Shown here piece after piece: positions 18,099 through 26,089 of a stretch of 64,000 nucleotides of DNA; the stretch's first letter is position 1; each line of letters opens with the position of its first letter. A model generated the notes under the pieces. The model saw nothing but the letters and a program-made list of their open reading frames with translations. It made no database searches and was not told where the DNA came from. The DNA is from Sphingobacteriales bacterium (GTDB lineage Bacteria; Bacteroidota; Bacteroidia; Chitinophagales; Chitinophagaceae). The stretch is from NCBI GenBank assembly GCA_016235125.1, contig JACRLZ010000004.1, positions 535,644 to 599,643 of the forward strand. The letters run 5' to 3'. The position numbers and the translations under genes were made by a program.

Positions 18099-19616
18099 CC
18101 GGCAAACTACAATGGCCAATATGTAGTTGCCCATCAATATCAGCATCCGGGACAATATGAAGTGTGTGTGAACATTCGCTACTACGGCGGTTGTGAAGCA
18201 CATAAATGTAAACCAATACAGATAGGCCCAAGACCCGATAGTTGTCGTGCAGATTTTGAAAGAATTCCCAATACATCTAATACACCGCTAAGAGTATATC
18301 TCCGTGCACTGCCGTGGCACAATAATAATAAGAAGCCACAAAGGATATGCTGGACATTTGGCGATGGCAGAGATACCTGTATCAACTATCCGGCAAACTA
18401 CACAGGTCAATATTTGGTTGCGCATAATTACCAGCATCCCGGAGTGTACCAGGTATGTGTGAACATCCGTTACTTCGGTGGTTGTGAAGCACAAAAATGT
18501 AAACCTCTTCAGGTTGGCGAAAGACCTGATAGCTGCAGGGCAGATTTTGAGAGAGCTCCACTTACTGCCAATACTCCGTTAACGGTTGGATTTAAAGCAT
18601 TGCCCTGGCATAACAATAATAAAAAGCCACAAAGGATATGCTGGACATTCGGCGATGGCAGAGACACATGTATCAATTATCCTGAAAATTATACAGGACA
18701 ATATGTAGTGGCTCATCAATATCAGCACCCGGGACAATATGAAGTGTGTGTGAACATTCGCTACTACGGCGGCTGTGAAGCACATAAATGTAAACCCATT
18801 GTGGTGCCTCCACCCCAGGTCAATTGTACAGTGAGGTTGTTTGAGATCACTCCGTCAATAACCAGTTTGGTTCGTGGATTCCTTGCTATTCCAACATCCG
18901 CACCACCAAGCAGACCCATACGCATTTGCTGGTATTTTGGTGATGGCGAGGATACCTGCATCATGCTAAATCCCAACCAGCCATTACCTAATCTGTTCAT
19001 ACGCCATACTTATCCGGGCCCCGGTGTGTACAGGGCTTGTGTGAAAGTAAGGTTTGAGAACGGATGTGTGGCCGAAGATTGCAAAGAAGTGGTGATACGC
19101 AGTGCAACCAATATCTGCGGAGGCTATATGACTGATTCACTGATTGGCCCCAGAACATTTAAGTTCAAAGGCTTCAGCATACATGCCCCTAATGATGAAG
19201 TACTGCTTTATCGCTGGACGTTTGGTGATGGCACCAGTGCACTGGGTCGTGAAGTGACACATACATACAGCCAGGGTGGCAACTATAATGTATGTCTGTA
19301 CATCACCACAAGGCTGGGCTGCGAGACAAAGATCTGCAGAACGGTAAGAGTGCCGGGAAATAATCAACCAGCACTGGTTCTTACACCCAACCCGGTGATC
19401 AATGTGCTGCATGCAGCTTTCTTCTCAACACATACCGAAACAGTGAATATAAGAATACTGAACTCTATGGGTAATGTGGTAAGAACCTATTTGAGGAATG
19501 CAACCGTAGGGCCGAACACATGGAATTTTGACCTCAGCACATTGCTGCCCGGAGTTTATTCCTTCGTGGTACAATCACCCAATCAACTGGCAAGCGCCAT
19601 ATTTATAAAATTGTAG
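17973..19616 (+). CDS. PKD-repeat T9SS surface protein, C-terminal part (frame broken)
   Basis: The second half of the gene that begins at 16334. Its in-register part starts in the second copy of the 94-bp duplication (18005); the ATG at 17973 and the eleven residues after it are out of the original frame. It completes PKD unit 6 and carries units 7 to 10, the last two more divergent. It ends in a T9SS type-A sorting domain: LTPNPVINVLHAAF near the start, RILNSMGNVV in the middle and FDLSTLLPGVYSFVV before IFIKL. Without a start and signal peptide this part is unlikely to be exported alone unless the frame is restored. Confidence 0.85.
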   Translation: MAMAEIPVSTIYFKALPWHNNNKKPQRICWTFGDGRDTCINYPANYNGQYVVAHQYQHPGQYEVCVNIRYYGGCEAHKCKPIQIGPRPDSCRADFERIPNTSNTPLRVYLRALPWHNNNKKPQRICWTFGDGRDTCINYPANYTGQYLVAHNYQHPGVYQVCVNIRYFGGCEAQKCKPLQVGERPDSCRADFERAPLTANTPLTVGFKALPWHNNNKKPQRICWTFGDGRDTCINYPENYTGQYVVAHQYQHPGQYEVCVNIRYYGGCEAHKCKPIVVPPPQVNCTVRLFEITPSITSLVRGFLAIPTSAPPSRPIRICWYFGDGEDTCIMLNPNQPLPNLFIRHTYPGPGVYRACVKVRFENGCVAEDCKEVVIRSATNICGGYMTDSLIGPRTFKFKGFSIHAPNDEVLLYRWTFGDGTSALGREVTHTYSQGGNYNVCLYITTRLGCETKICRTVRVPGNNQPALVLTPNPVINVLHAAFFSTHTETVNIRILNSMGNVVRTYLRNATVGPNTWNFDLSTLLPGVYSFVVQSPNQLASAIFIKL

Positions 19617-19650
19617 TCAACCTTTTTCTTACGTCAGGGCTAACACACAA

Positions 19651-19680
19651 AAAGCCGTCTCCTTGTGAGGCGGCTTTTGC
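19651..19680. terminator. Terminator after the PKD gene
   Basis: GCCGTCTCC and TGAGGCGGC form a strong stem with a TTG loop at about 19654-19675, followed by TTTT and preceded by AAAAA, so it can act in both directions between the PKD gene and the convergent GH2-GH53 gene. Confidence 0.7.
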
Positions 19681-19698
19681 ATTCCTATCATTTATCTT

Positions 19699-19770
19699 TT
19701 AGTTGGATAAATACTTTTTACTTATCTCATCATAAACCTTTATCAACTCATTCGCATTCCCCTTATCATC
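19699..19770 (-). pseudogene. Remnant of a second GH53 galactanase C-terminus
   Basis: On the reverse strand 19770-19699 translates to DDKGNANELIKVYDEISKKY plus LSN and a stop. The end of the neighbouring fusion enzyme is DDKGQSNDYLRKYDEISKNF plus LK and a stop. About 12 of 22 residues match, including DDKG and YDEISK, at the same distance from a stop codon. No GH53 body lies upstream of it; the sequence passes straight into a CACCCTGAGC-type repeat. It looks like the surviving tail of a lost or rearranged paralogue. Confidence 0.65.
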
Positions 19771-19795
19771 ACCTTTCGACAAGCTCAGGGTGACA
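19769..19795. repeat. CTTTCGACAAGCTCAGGGTG intergenic repeat
   Basis: A REP-like word with CACC / GGTG ends, directly abutting the GH53 tail remnant. The wording is common in intergenic DNA of Bacteroidota and other phyla. Confidence 0.45.
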
Positions 19796-19817
19796 ATATC
19801 GCTCCCCACAAGTATCA

Positions 19818-22800
19818 TCACTTTAGAAAGTTCTTACTTATCTCGTCATATTTTCTCAAATAATCATTCGATTGTCCCTTGTCATCAAAGAATTTTTCCC
19901 AGGTACTAAGCGGTTCCCAGATACAGGTGCCTTTGCCTTTTCCATTGGGCAGTTCAAAAGCCAGTTTATTCACTTCTTCTTTCAATGCAGAATATTCCAC
20001 CACGATGATATCTTTATTATAGCGGCGTACCAGGTCATTCATATTATCCCGCAGATCATCTAATGTGCCGTGCCATTTTGGATAATAAGAAAGACCGATG
20101 ACATCAAAATAAACTCCCCTTGCCAGCATATTGTCAATAAAAAAAACTGATTCATCGTTCTGTCCGCCCAGCGCCATATGCAGCAGTAGGGTAATAGAAG
20201 GATCAACAGATTTTACAGCAGCCGTTCCGGCATTTATTAGTTGCGCCAGTTGATTGATATTGGCCACATTACCTTCGGGCCATATCATTCCATGATTGAT
20301 CTCGTTGCCCACCTGCACCATATCCGGCGCAGTGCCCTGGTCTTTTAATTGCTGTATCACATCTTTGGTATAATCATACAAGGCTTTCTTCAGTTCTTCA
20401 AATGATAAATTTTTCCATGCTGCGGGTTTGTATTGTTTGCCGGGATCGGCCCAGTAATCGCTATAATGAAAATCCAACAGCAACTTCATTCCCGCATCTT
20501 TTACTCTCTTTGCCATTTGTTTGGTATGGGCTAAATCACAGAATCCTTTACCCGGAGAGTAACCGCTGTCTCTCGCCGGGTCATTAAATATTCTCAACCG
20601 CACATAATTCAATCCATGATCTTTTAATATCTGTATCGCATCTTTTTCTACGCCATTATCAGAGAATTTCATGCCTCTTGCTTCCAGTTCGGGTAAAAAA
20701 GAAATATCAGCGCCGAGCATTCTGGAGTCGGGAGTCGGGAGCCGAGAGTCGGGAGTCTGGTATTTTTTATCGATCGTTACTGTTGCCACTTTCTCAGGTG
20801 AAACAGTTTGAATATCGGTACCGCCACTCCACAATCCCGTTGCTTTTGCATTGAACTTTATCATACCCGGCGTAGTACCTGCCTGCACTATCACCTGGCA
20901 TTTGCCGTTGAACAAAGTCCTTTGCCATGCGCCATCGGCACATTTATCCGGCTCATGGCTGCTGGGGTCGCCATTGCCTACACCGATAATCTTTCCCGGG
21001 CCTTCTATTTCAAACTGGATCATATTATCTGCATCGGGCACTTCTCTTCCTTCCCGGTCAACAACAGTGATATTAAGAACGGCTGCATCTTTTCCATCGG
21101 CGAGCATGGTGGTTTTGTAAGGAGTAACCACCACATCAACAGGCAAACCGGTGGTTTCAACTTTTTTCACCAGCTTTTTTCCTTTCTTGTAAGCAACGGC
21201 TTCTAATTTTCCTGGCTCATAATTTATGGTCCATTTCAAATGGCTGTTGCGGGGCATATCCTTCTTGCCCTTGCTTTTTCCATTCAGAAATAATTCTACA
21301 TTGTCGGCATTTGTATTCACCCATACATCAATGGAATCACCAACCGGTTTATTCCAGCCCGGGCCTTTGCTTCTGAAATTCCAGTGCGGTGAAATGTGCA
21401 GCACATCTTTATCCGTCCACCAGCTTTGATAGTAGTAGTAAATATTTTTGGGGAAGCCGCACATATCCATGATGCCGAAATGCGAATTGATATTGGGCCA
21501 TTGATAAGGTGTGGGTTCGCCACGGTAATCAAAACCTGTCCATACAAATCCGCCAAGCCAATAATCATTGGTAGCAGCTAATGTCCACCATGTTTCTGCT
21601 CTGCTGGCCCACCAGGGAAAACTGATATCCTGGTCCGGAACATAAGCCCGGATGGTATCTTTTATATAAACACCTCTTGTAGTAACAGTGCTTCCCATTT
21701 CAGAACCCATCACGGGTTGTGATGGATGAGCTTTATGATATTCCTCTACCGCATAGTGGCGGTAATTAAATCCTCTGATAGGAATTACTTCGTTTACACC
21801 GTTCCGGGTATTACCATTATCTGCACCATAGCTACTGGTACGGGTCGGGTCAAGTTCCTTTTGTTTTTGTAATAATGTTTGTGCAATGCGTTTACCGTTG
21901 CTGCCATTCTGCACAGCCCATTCTTCATTACCAATTGACCACATGAATACAGATGGATGATTGCGGTCACGAAGGATCAGTTTTTCAAACTGGTTCATGT
22001 ATTCCGGGCTGCTGTTGAGCAAACGGTTCTCATCCAGCACCAGCATACCTAAACTATCACAAGCATCCAGCAATTCAGGTGTGGGTGGATTATGACTGGT
22101 ACGGTATGCATTCACTCCCATATTTTTCAATAAGCGGATACGATAGTACTGCAGATAATCCGGTAATGCACTGCCCACCCCTGCATGGTCCTGATGATTG
22201 CAAACGCCAAATATTTTTGTGTATTTGCCATTTATAAACAAGCCGTTTGTTTTTATTTCAATAGTGCGGATGCCAAAACGTTGTTTTATGCTGTCAACCA
22301 CTTTACCGTTTTGTTTGATCACAGAAATGACACGATAGAGATACGGATCTTCCAGCGACCATAGCCTTGCTCCGGCTATAACAACGCTTTGATTCACGGT
22401 TGCAGTTCCATTAACGGTAAGAGAAAGGGGTTGTTCTTTTGTCTGCACCAGTTTTTTTCCACTCCGGTCTGTGATGTAGGAATAAACAGAGCAATTTGCT
22501 GATAATAAATTTTGATTGCTGATGGGTACTGATAAATTTACAGTCGCTACATCTCCTTTCACTTCTGTATAAACAAAATAGTTTTCCTGTTTGATATGAA
22601 TATTGTTGTAACGGTTTAGCCATACATGCCGATAAATACCTGCGCCTTCATAAAACCATCCTTCATATTGCGATGCATCAGCCCTTACCACCAGTATATT
22701 GTCTTTTCCAAAATTGATATAATCGGAAACATCATACTCTACCCCCATGTAACCGCTTTTGTTATTGCCAAGATAAAAACCATTGAGCCAGATATTGGCA

Positions 22801-23222
22801 TCCCTGAAAATTCCATCAAATTGTATAGTGAAGCGTTGTTCTGAATCAGAAGGATTTCCCATAAAATGTTTTCGATACCAGCCAATACTTGTTTCAGGAA
22901 ATAACCCGCCGACGGGTTTGTATCCATGAGCCATCACATCGAAGTTATCTTTATAGGCGAAAGGCAATTCCACCACCCAGTCATGCGGCAGATCCAGTTT
23001 TCTCCATTTGCTGTCATCAAACTTTGCTTCGATGGCTGTGCCGGAAGCAACTCCTGTCTTGGAATAAATATTGGCAATGCTGTAATTAAAATCTTTTTCC
23101 GGGTTGGCGGCATGGCCAAAATGGAATTTCCAGTCGTTGTCAAAATTGATATGCTGACGTTGGGCTGAAGCATCTGCACAAACAGCTATAACTGCTATAA
23201 TGAAATAGCTTTTAATGTTCAT
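19818..23222 (-). CDS. GH2 beta-galactosidase fused to GH53 endo-beta-1,4-galactanase
   Basis: A 1134-residue exported enzyme with a signal peptide (residues 1-20). Residues about 22-330 are GH2 sugar-binding and immunoglobulin-like domains; the GH2 barrel carries the acid/base in WSIGNEEW (E433) and the nucleophile in VMGSEMG (E508). Residues about 600-815 include a DUF4982-type domain and a further beta domain. A short linker (821-834, two PDSR words) leads to a complete GH53 domain from residue 836, with acid/base in VGNEIN (E974) and nucleophile in VVEYS (E1076). GH53 cuts beta-1,4-galactan internally and GH2 would release galactose from the ends, so both steps are in one chain. It is last in the susC-susD-susE order. 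Confidence 0.92.
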   Translation of the reverse strand: MNIKSYFIIAVIAVCADASAQRQHINFDNDWKFHFGHAANPEKDFNYSIANIYSKTGVASGTAIEAKFDDSKWRKLDLPHDWVVELPFAYKDNFDVMAHGYKPVGGLFPETSIGWYRKHFMGNPSDSEQRFTIQFDGIFRDANIWLNGFYLGNNKSGYMGVEYDVSDYINFGKDNILVVRADASQYEGWFYEGAGIYRHVWLNRYNNIHIKQENYFVYTEVKGDVATVNLSVPISNQNLLSANCSVYSYITDRSGKKLVQTKEQPLSLTVNGTATVNQSVVIAGARLWSLEDPYLYRVISVIKQNGKVVDSIKQRFGIRTIEIKTNGLFINGKYTKIFGVCNHQDHAGVGSALPDYLQYYRIRLLKNMGVNAYRTSHNPPTPELLDACDSLGMLVLDENRLLNSSPEYMNQFEKLILRDRNHPSVFMWSIGNEEWAVQNGSNGKRIAQTLLQKQKELDPTRTSSYGADNGNTRNGVNEVIPIRGFNYRHYAVEEYHKAHPSQPVMGSEMGSTVTTRGVYIKDTIRAYVPDQDISFPWWASRAETWWTLAATNDYWLGGFVWTGFDYRGEPTPYQWPNINSHFGIMDMCGFPKNIYYYYQSWWTDKDVLHISPHWNFRSKGPGWNKPVGDSIDVWVNTNADNVELFLNGKSKGKKDMPRNSHLKWTINYEPGKLEAVAYKKGKKLVKKVETTGLPVDVVVTPYKTTMLADGKDAAVLNITVVDREGREVPDADNMIQFEIEGPGKIIGVGNGDPSSHEPDKCADGAWQRTLFNGKCQVIVQAGTTPGMIKFNAKATGLWSGGTDIQTVSPEKVATVTIDKKYQTPDSRLPTPDSRMLGADISFLPELEARGMKFSDNGVEKDAIQILKDHGLNYVRLRIFNDPARDSGYSPGKGFCDLAHTKQMAKRVKDAGMKLLLDFHYSDYWADPGKQYKPAAWKNLSFEELKKALYDYTKDVIQQLKDQGTAPDMVQVGNEINHGMIWPEGNVANINQLAQLINAGTAAVKSVDPSITLLLHMALGGQNDESVFFIDNMLARGVYFDVIGLSYYPKWHGTLDDLRDNMNDLVRRYNKDIIVVEYSALKEEVNKLAFELPNGKGKGTCIWEPLSTWEKFFDDKGQSNDYLRKYDEISKNFLK
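20722..20760. repeat. GAGTCGGGAGTC word repeat inside the GH2-GH53 linker
   Basis: Four GAGTC words separated by GG or GCC steps occupy the linker-coding DNA. The same GAGTC(G)GGAG wording occurs in non-coding DNA upstream of the PfkB gene (40542-40584). Read in frame on the reverse strand it encodes TPDSRLPTPDSR. Confidence 0.75.
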
Positions 23223-23333
23223 GGCAAGAAAATGAAGTGAAGAAATTTATTTACAATAAAGTTAAGCAGCATTGTTCAGGTACAAAAAAAGCGGCTATCA
23301 GTAAGCCGCTTTTTTAAACAAGATCAAATTATA

Positions 23334-24422
23334 TTAATTCTTCTTAATCTTGTAAGAGTAGTTTCCTCCAATTCCAATATTCAATGTAAGAGTGTAATTG
23401 CCGGCGGCACTAATAGGAATATTGCTGCCATCGTATTCGGGTTTGTTGTCTATGGGGTTGTTATTATCACCGAAATTAATTGCCCAGTCATTATTAGCCC
23501 TGAATTTTACTTCACCGGCAACAAGATCAGCGGTGATGGTCCATGAACCTGTAGCAGGAACAAATGTCATAGCTGTGCTGGAGCCCCATCCGCCCGGAGT
23601 AGCGCTACCAATTATCCCAAACGTATTGATCTTATCATAACTCCATATCAGCAAGCCTGTATTAGCTCTTACCCTGTATAGACCGGTAAGCCCTGCGCCA
23701 CCGGAAGGTAATGTAAGATTCGGTCCGCCATTGGCTGTTAACAAACCAGGACCTGCACTTCCATGATCACCGGCACCCCAGTTATTGCCTCTCACCATTT
23801 TAAATTCCGGAGATGCATTATTAAATACTATGTATCCCTCATAATTGCTGTAACCGCCATTCCTGACTTTGCATATTTGTGGTGAAGTAGGAGGATCCCA
23901 TTGGGGATTTTGACCATTGCCTGCAATATTCATAGCATCAGGGAAACCATAAGACACAATGTCCAGGTAAGAAGTGATGGTCATGGTAACCACATTAGAA
24001 TAAAGGGGAGTAACTCCTGAACCCACATCAGCTTTTAATCTTGCCTGCACCTGTGTAGCTACTCCATCCGTAATTATTTCCTGCATTTTTGCATTCAGGT
24101 CGCCAACTGTTATGGTTTTGGAAAGTGAAGAACCCACAGTAAGGTCTGTGGTAGATGCTGTCGCAAAATTTGTTCCCCCTTTACAAAACTGGATACTATA
24201 AGTAATAGCTGCTTTATAACCAAAGTCAGCGGCTGACCAGGTAAAGCTGCCTGCATTATTGTTGGCATTTGCCTGCAATAAAACCAGTGTGGTGATAGTG
24301 GTATTAAAAAGCGGCGCTGATCCCGGTGTCAAATAAGCCTTGATATCCTTTTTGGTACAGGATGCAAGCAGGGTAGCTGACGCAATCAGCAGCAGCAATG
24401 GTTTTTTAAAAGTCGCTTTCAT
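23334..24422 (-). CDS. SusE-type glycan-binding outer-membrane lipoprotein
   Basis: A 362-residue lipoprotein with a signal peptide ending in LLASC at residues about 18-22. Residues about 35-160 match the SusE N-terminal fibronectin-like domain (LVLLQANANNNAGSFTWSAA). The C-terminal part from about 265 has the SusE/SusF carbohydrate-binding fold with a GGWGSSTAMTF strand and a FRANNDWAINFGD strand rich in aromatic residues. It would sit on the cell surface beside SusCD and hold glycan. It follows susD by 45 bases. Confidence 0.8.
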   Translation of the reverse strand: MKATFKKPLLLLIASATLLASCTKKDIKAYLTPGSAPLFNTTITTLVLLQANANNNAGSFTWSAADFGYKAAITYSIQFCKGGTNFATASTTDLTVGSSLSKTITVGDLNAKMQEIITDGVATQVQARLKADVGSGVTPLYSNVVTMTITSYLDIVSYGFPDAMNIAGNGQNPQWDPPTSPQICKVRNGGYSNYEGYIVFNNASPEFKMVRGNNWGAGDHGSAGPGLLTANGGPNLTLPSGGAGLTGLYRVRANTGLLIWSYDKINTFGIIGSATPGGWGSSTAMTFVPATGSWTITADLVAGEVKFRANNDWAINFGDNNNPIDNKPEYDGSNIPISAAGNYTLTLNIGIGGNYSYKIKKN

Positions 24423-24467
24423 AATTTGATTTTTATAATCAGTTTAAAAATACTCTTCTTAAAAGAA

Positions 24468-26054
24468 TCAATATCCCGGGTTTTGAACAAGGTTTGGATT
24501 AGCAATAACATCAGATGCCGGTATTGGATACAATTTACGATAGCTACCCACAGCCTGTCCATTGAAAGTATTGCCTTTCCATTGCCAGAGGTAAGTACCT
24601 TCGGTAAACTGACCATACCTGATGAGATCGGTACGACGAACAGCTTCCCAATGCAATTCTTTTGCCCTTTCGTCGAGGATAAACTGCAAATTCAGTTGTC
24701 CTGAAGTAATGTTTCCTGATGTGTTTCCATAAGCTCTTTGACGCAGCAGGTTAATATAATTTAAAGCAGTGGTAGCATCGCCGCCTGCGCCTCCTCTGAG
24801 TACTGCCTCTGCATAGTTCAAATACATTTCAGGCAAACGGAACATTGGAAAATCTGTATCAACCCAGGTTGGATTAGAACCATTAGCGCCAGTAGAAGTT
24901 ACATTTCTGTACTTAACGATTGCATATCCGTCTGTTGCAGTGCCTACATCATTAATATCAAGATTCTGACCACTGGTATAAAAATTCATTCTTGAGTCGC
25001 CGGCCGGGCCAGCAAATTTTTGTACAAATTGTTTGGTAGTACGAATGCCGCCCCAGCCAAAATCAACACCATGAGCAGCTGCGCTCATAGAACCAACTAT
25101 CGGTGCATGCACCAGGTAAGTGGTACCACCCCATGTTCTTGATTTACCACCGTCAAATGTAACCGGGAAAATAATCTCGTTGGTTGAAGTAGCATTGTTG
25201 TCTGCCAGGAAGAGATTTCTCCAGTTTGTGATTAGTGAATAAGGGGCCGCAATTGCTTTGTTGGCATAGGTTATTGCCTCGGTATATTTGTTTGCTCCGA
25301 CATACACTTCTGCATTCAGATAAAGACGGGATAATAAAGCCCAATCCGCCGCTCTATCAACTCTCCCATATTCATTTGACTTGGCTGCCTTCAGGTCATT
25401 CTCTATAGCCAATAATTCAGATTCCACATAATTATACAGGTTGGTACGGGTAATGCGGGGAGGTAAAAAAGCTCCTATTGCATCATTTTCTGTAACAAAG
25501 GGAACATTGCCATAGAGGTCCAAAGCATGATAATAACTCAATGCCCTCAGGAACCTGGCTTCTGCTCTCATATAACCTATTTCAGTCGCATCTGCCCCGG
25601 TAATGCTACGTTCGTTTAATTTAGAAGCTGAGCTTTCCCTGATGAACTCATTGCATAAAGTGATCTGGAAATATATCCTGTAATACAATGCTCTTAAAAA
25701 AACATCGCTGGCGCCCCATGTCATGTAATGAAAGTCTTTAATGGTGGCATCGTTCCATGAAATAACAGCTTCATCAGTTGATAATTCCTGGGCCTGCCAG
25801 TATTGTCTCAAATAGCTTGAAAAGCCCTCATCAATACCACGGATGTCTCCCTGGCCATCAGGTCCTGCATTGCCGGTGAGTGAAAGACCCGCATACAATT
25901 TTGCCAGAACCTGTTTGTAACCGGCAAGGTCTTTATATACCTGGGCCGATGAAAAATCATAAGGCGGCACCCTGTTGAGGTCCTTGGTGCAGGATACCAT
26001 AATCAGGCTTGTGATAGCCACAAAACCCAGTGTTTTAAAAATAATATTTTTCAT
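24468..26054 (-). CDS. SusD/RagB-family glycan-binding lipoprotein
   Basis: A 528-residue lipoprotein with lipobox LIMVSC at residues about 17-22. It shows SusD features: YKDLAGYKQVLAKLYAGL at the start of the first helical repeat, a TPR-like middle (AEARFLRALSYYHALDLYGNVPFV), and the C-terminal FPMFRLPEMYLNYAEAVLRG and INLLRQRAYG followed by LDERAKELHWEAVRRTDLIR. SusD lids the SusC pore and binds the polysaccharide. It lies 35 bases after susC. Confidence 0.95.
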   Translation of the reverse strand: MKNIIFKTLGFVAITSLIMVSCTKDLNRVPPYDFSSAQVYKDLAGYKQVLAKLYAGLSLTGNAGPDGQGDIRGIDEGFSSYLRQYWQAQELSTDEAVISWNDATIKDFHYMTWGASDVFLRALYYRIYFQITLCNEFIRESSASKLNERSITGADATEIGYMRAEARFLRALSYYHALDLYGNVPFVTENDAIGAFLPPRITRTNLYNYVESELLAIENDLKAAKSNEYGRVDRAADWALLSRLYLNAEVYVGANKYTEAITYANKAIAAPYSLITNWRNLFLADNNATSTNEIIFPVTFDGGKSRTWGGTTYLVHAPIVGSMSAAAHGVDFGWGGIRTTKQFVQKFAGPAGDSRMNFYTSGQNLDINDVGTATDGYAIVKYRNVTSTGANGSNPTWVDTDFPMFRLPEMYLNYAEAVLRGGAGGDATTALNYINLLRQRAYGNTSGNITSGQLNLQFILDERAKELHWEAVRRTDLIRYGQFTEGTYLWQWKGNTFNGQAVGSYRKLYPIPASDVIANPNLVQNPGY

Positions 26055-26089
26055 TTTGCAAGCTTTTTATTTTGATAACTACGATTATT

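Noticed and set aside
17000..18800. Regular repeats resembling a CRISPR array
   Set aside because: The period is about 290 bases, the units are coding and there are no short spacers; they are PKD domain repeats.
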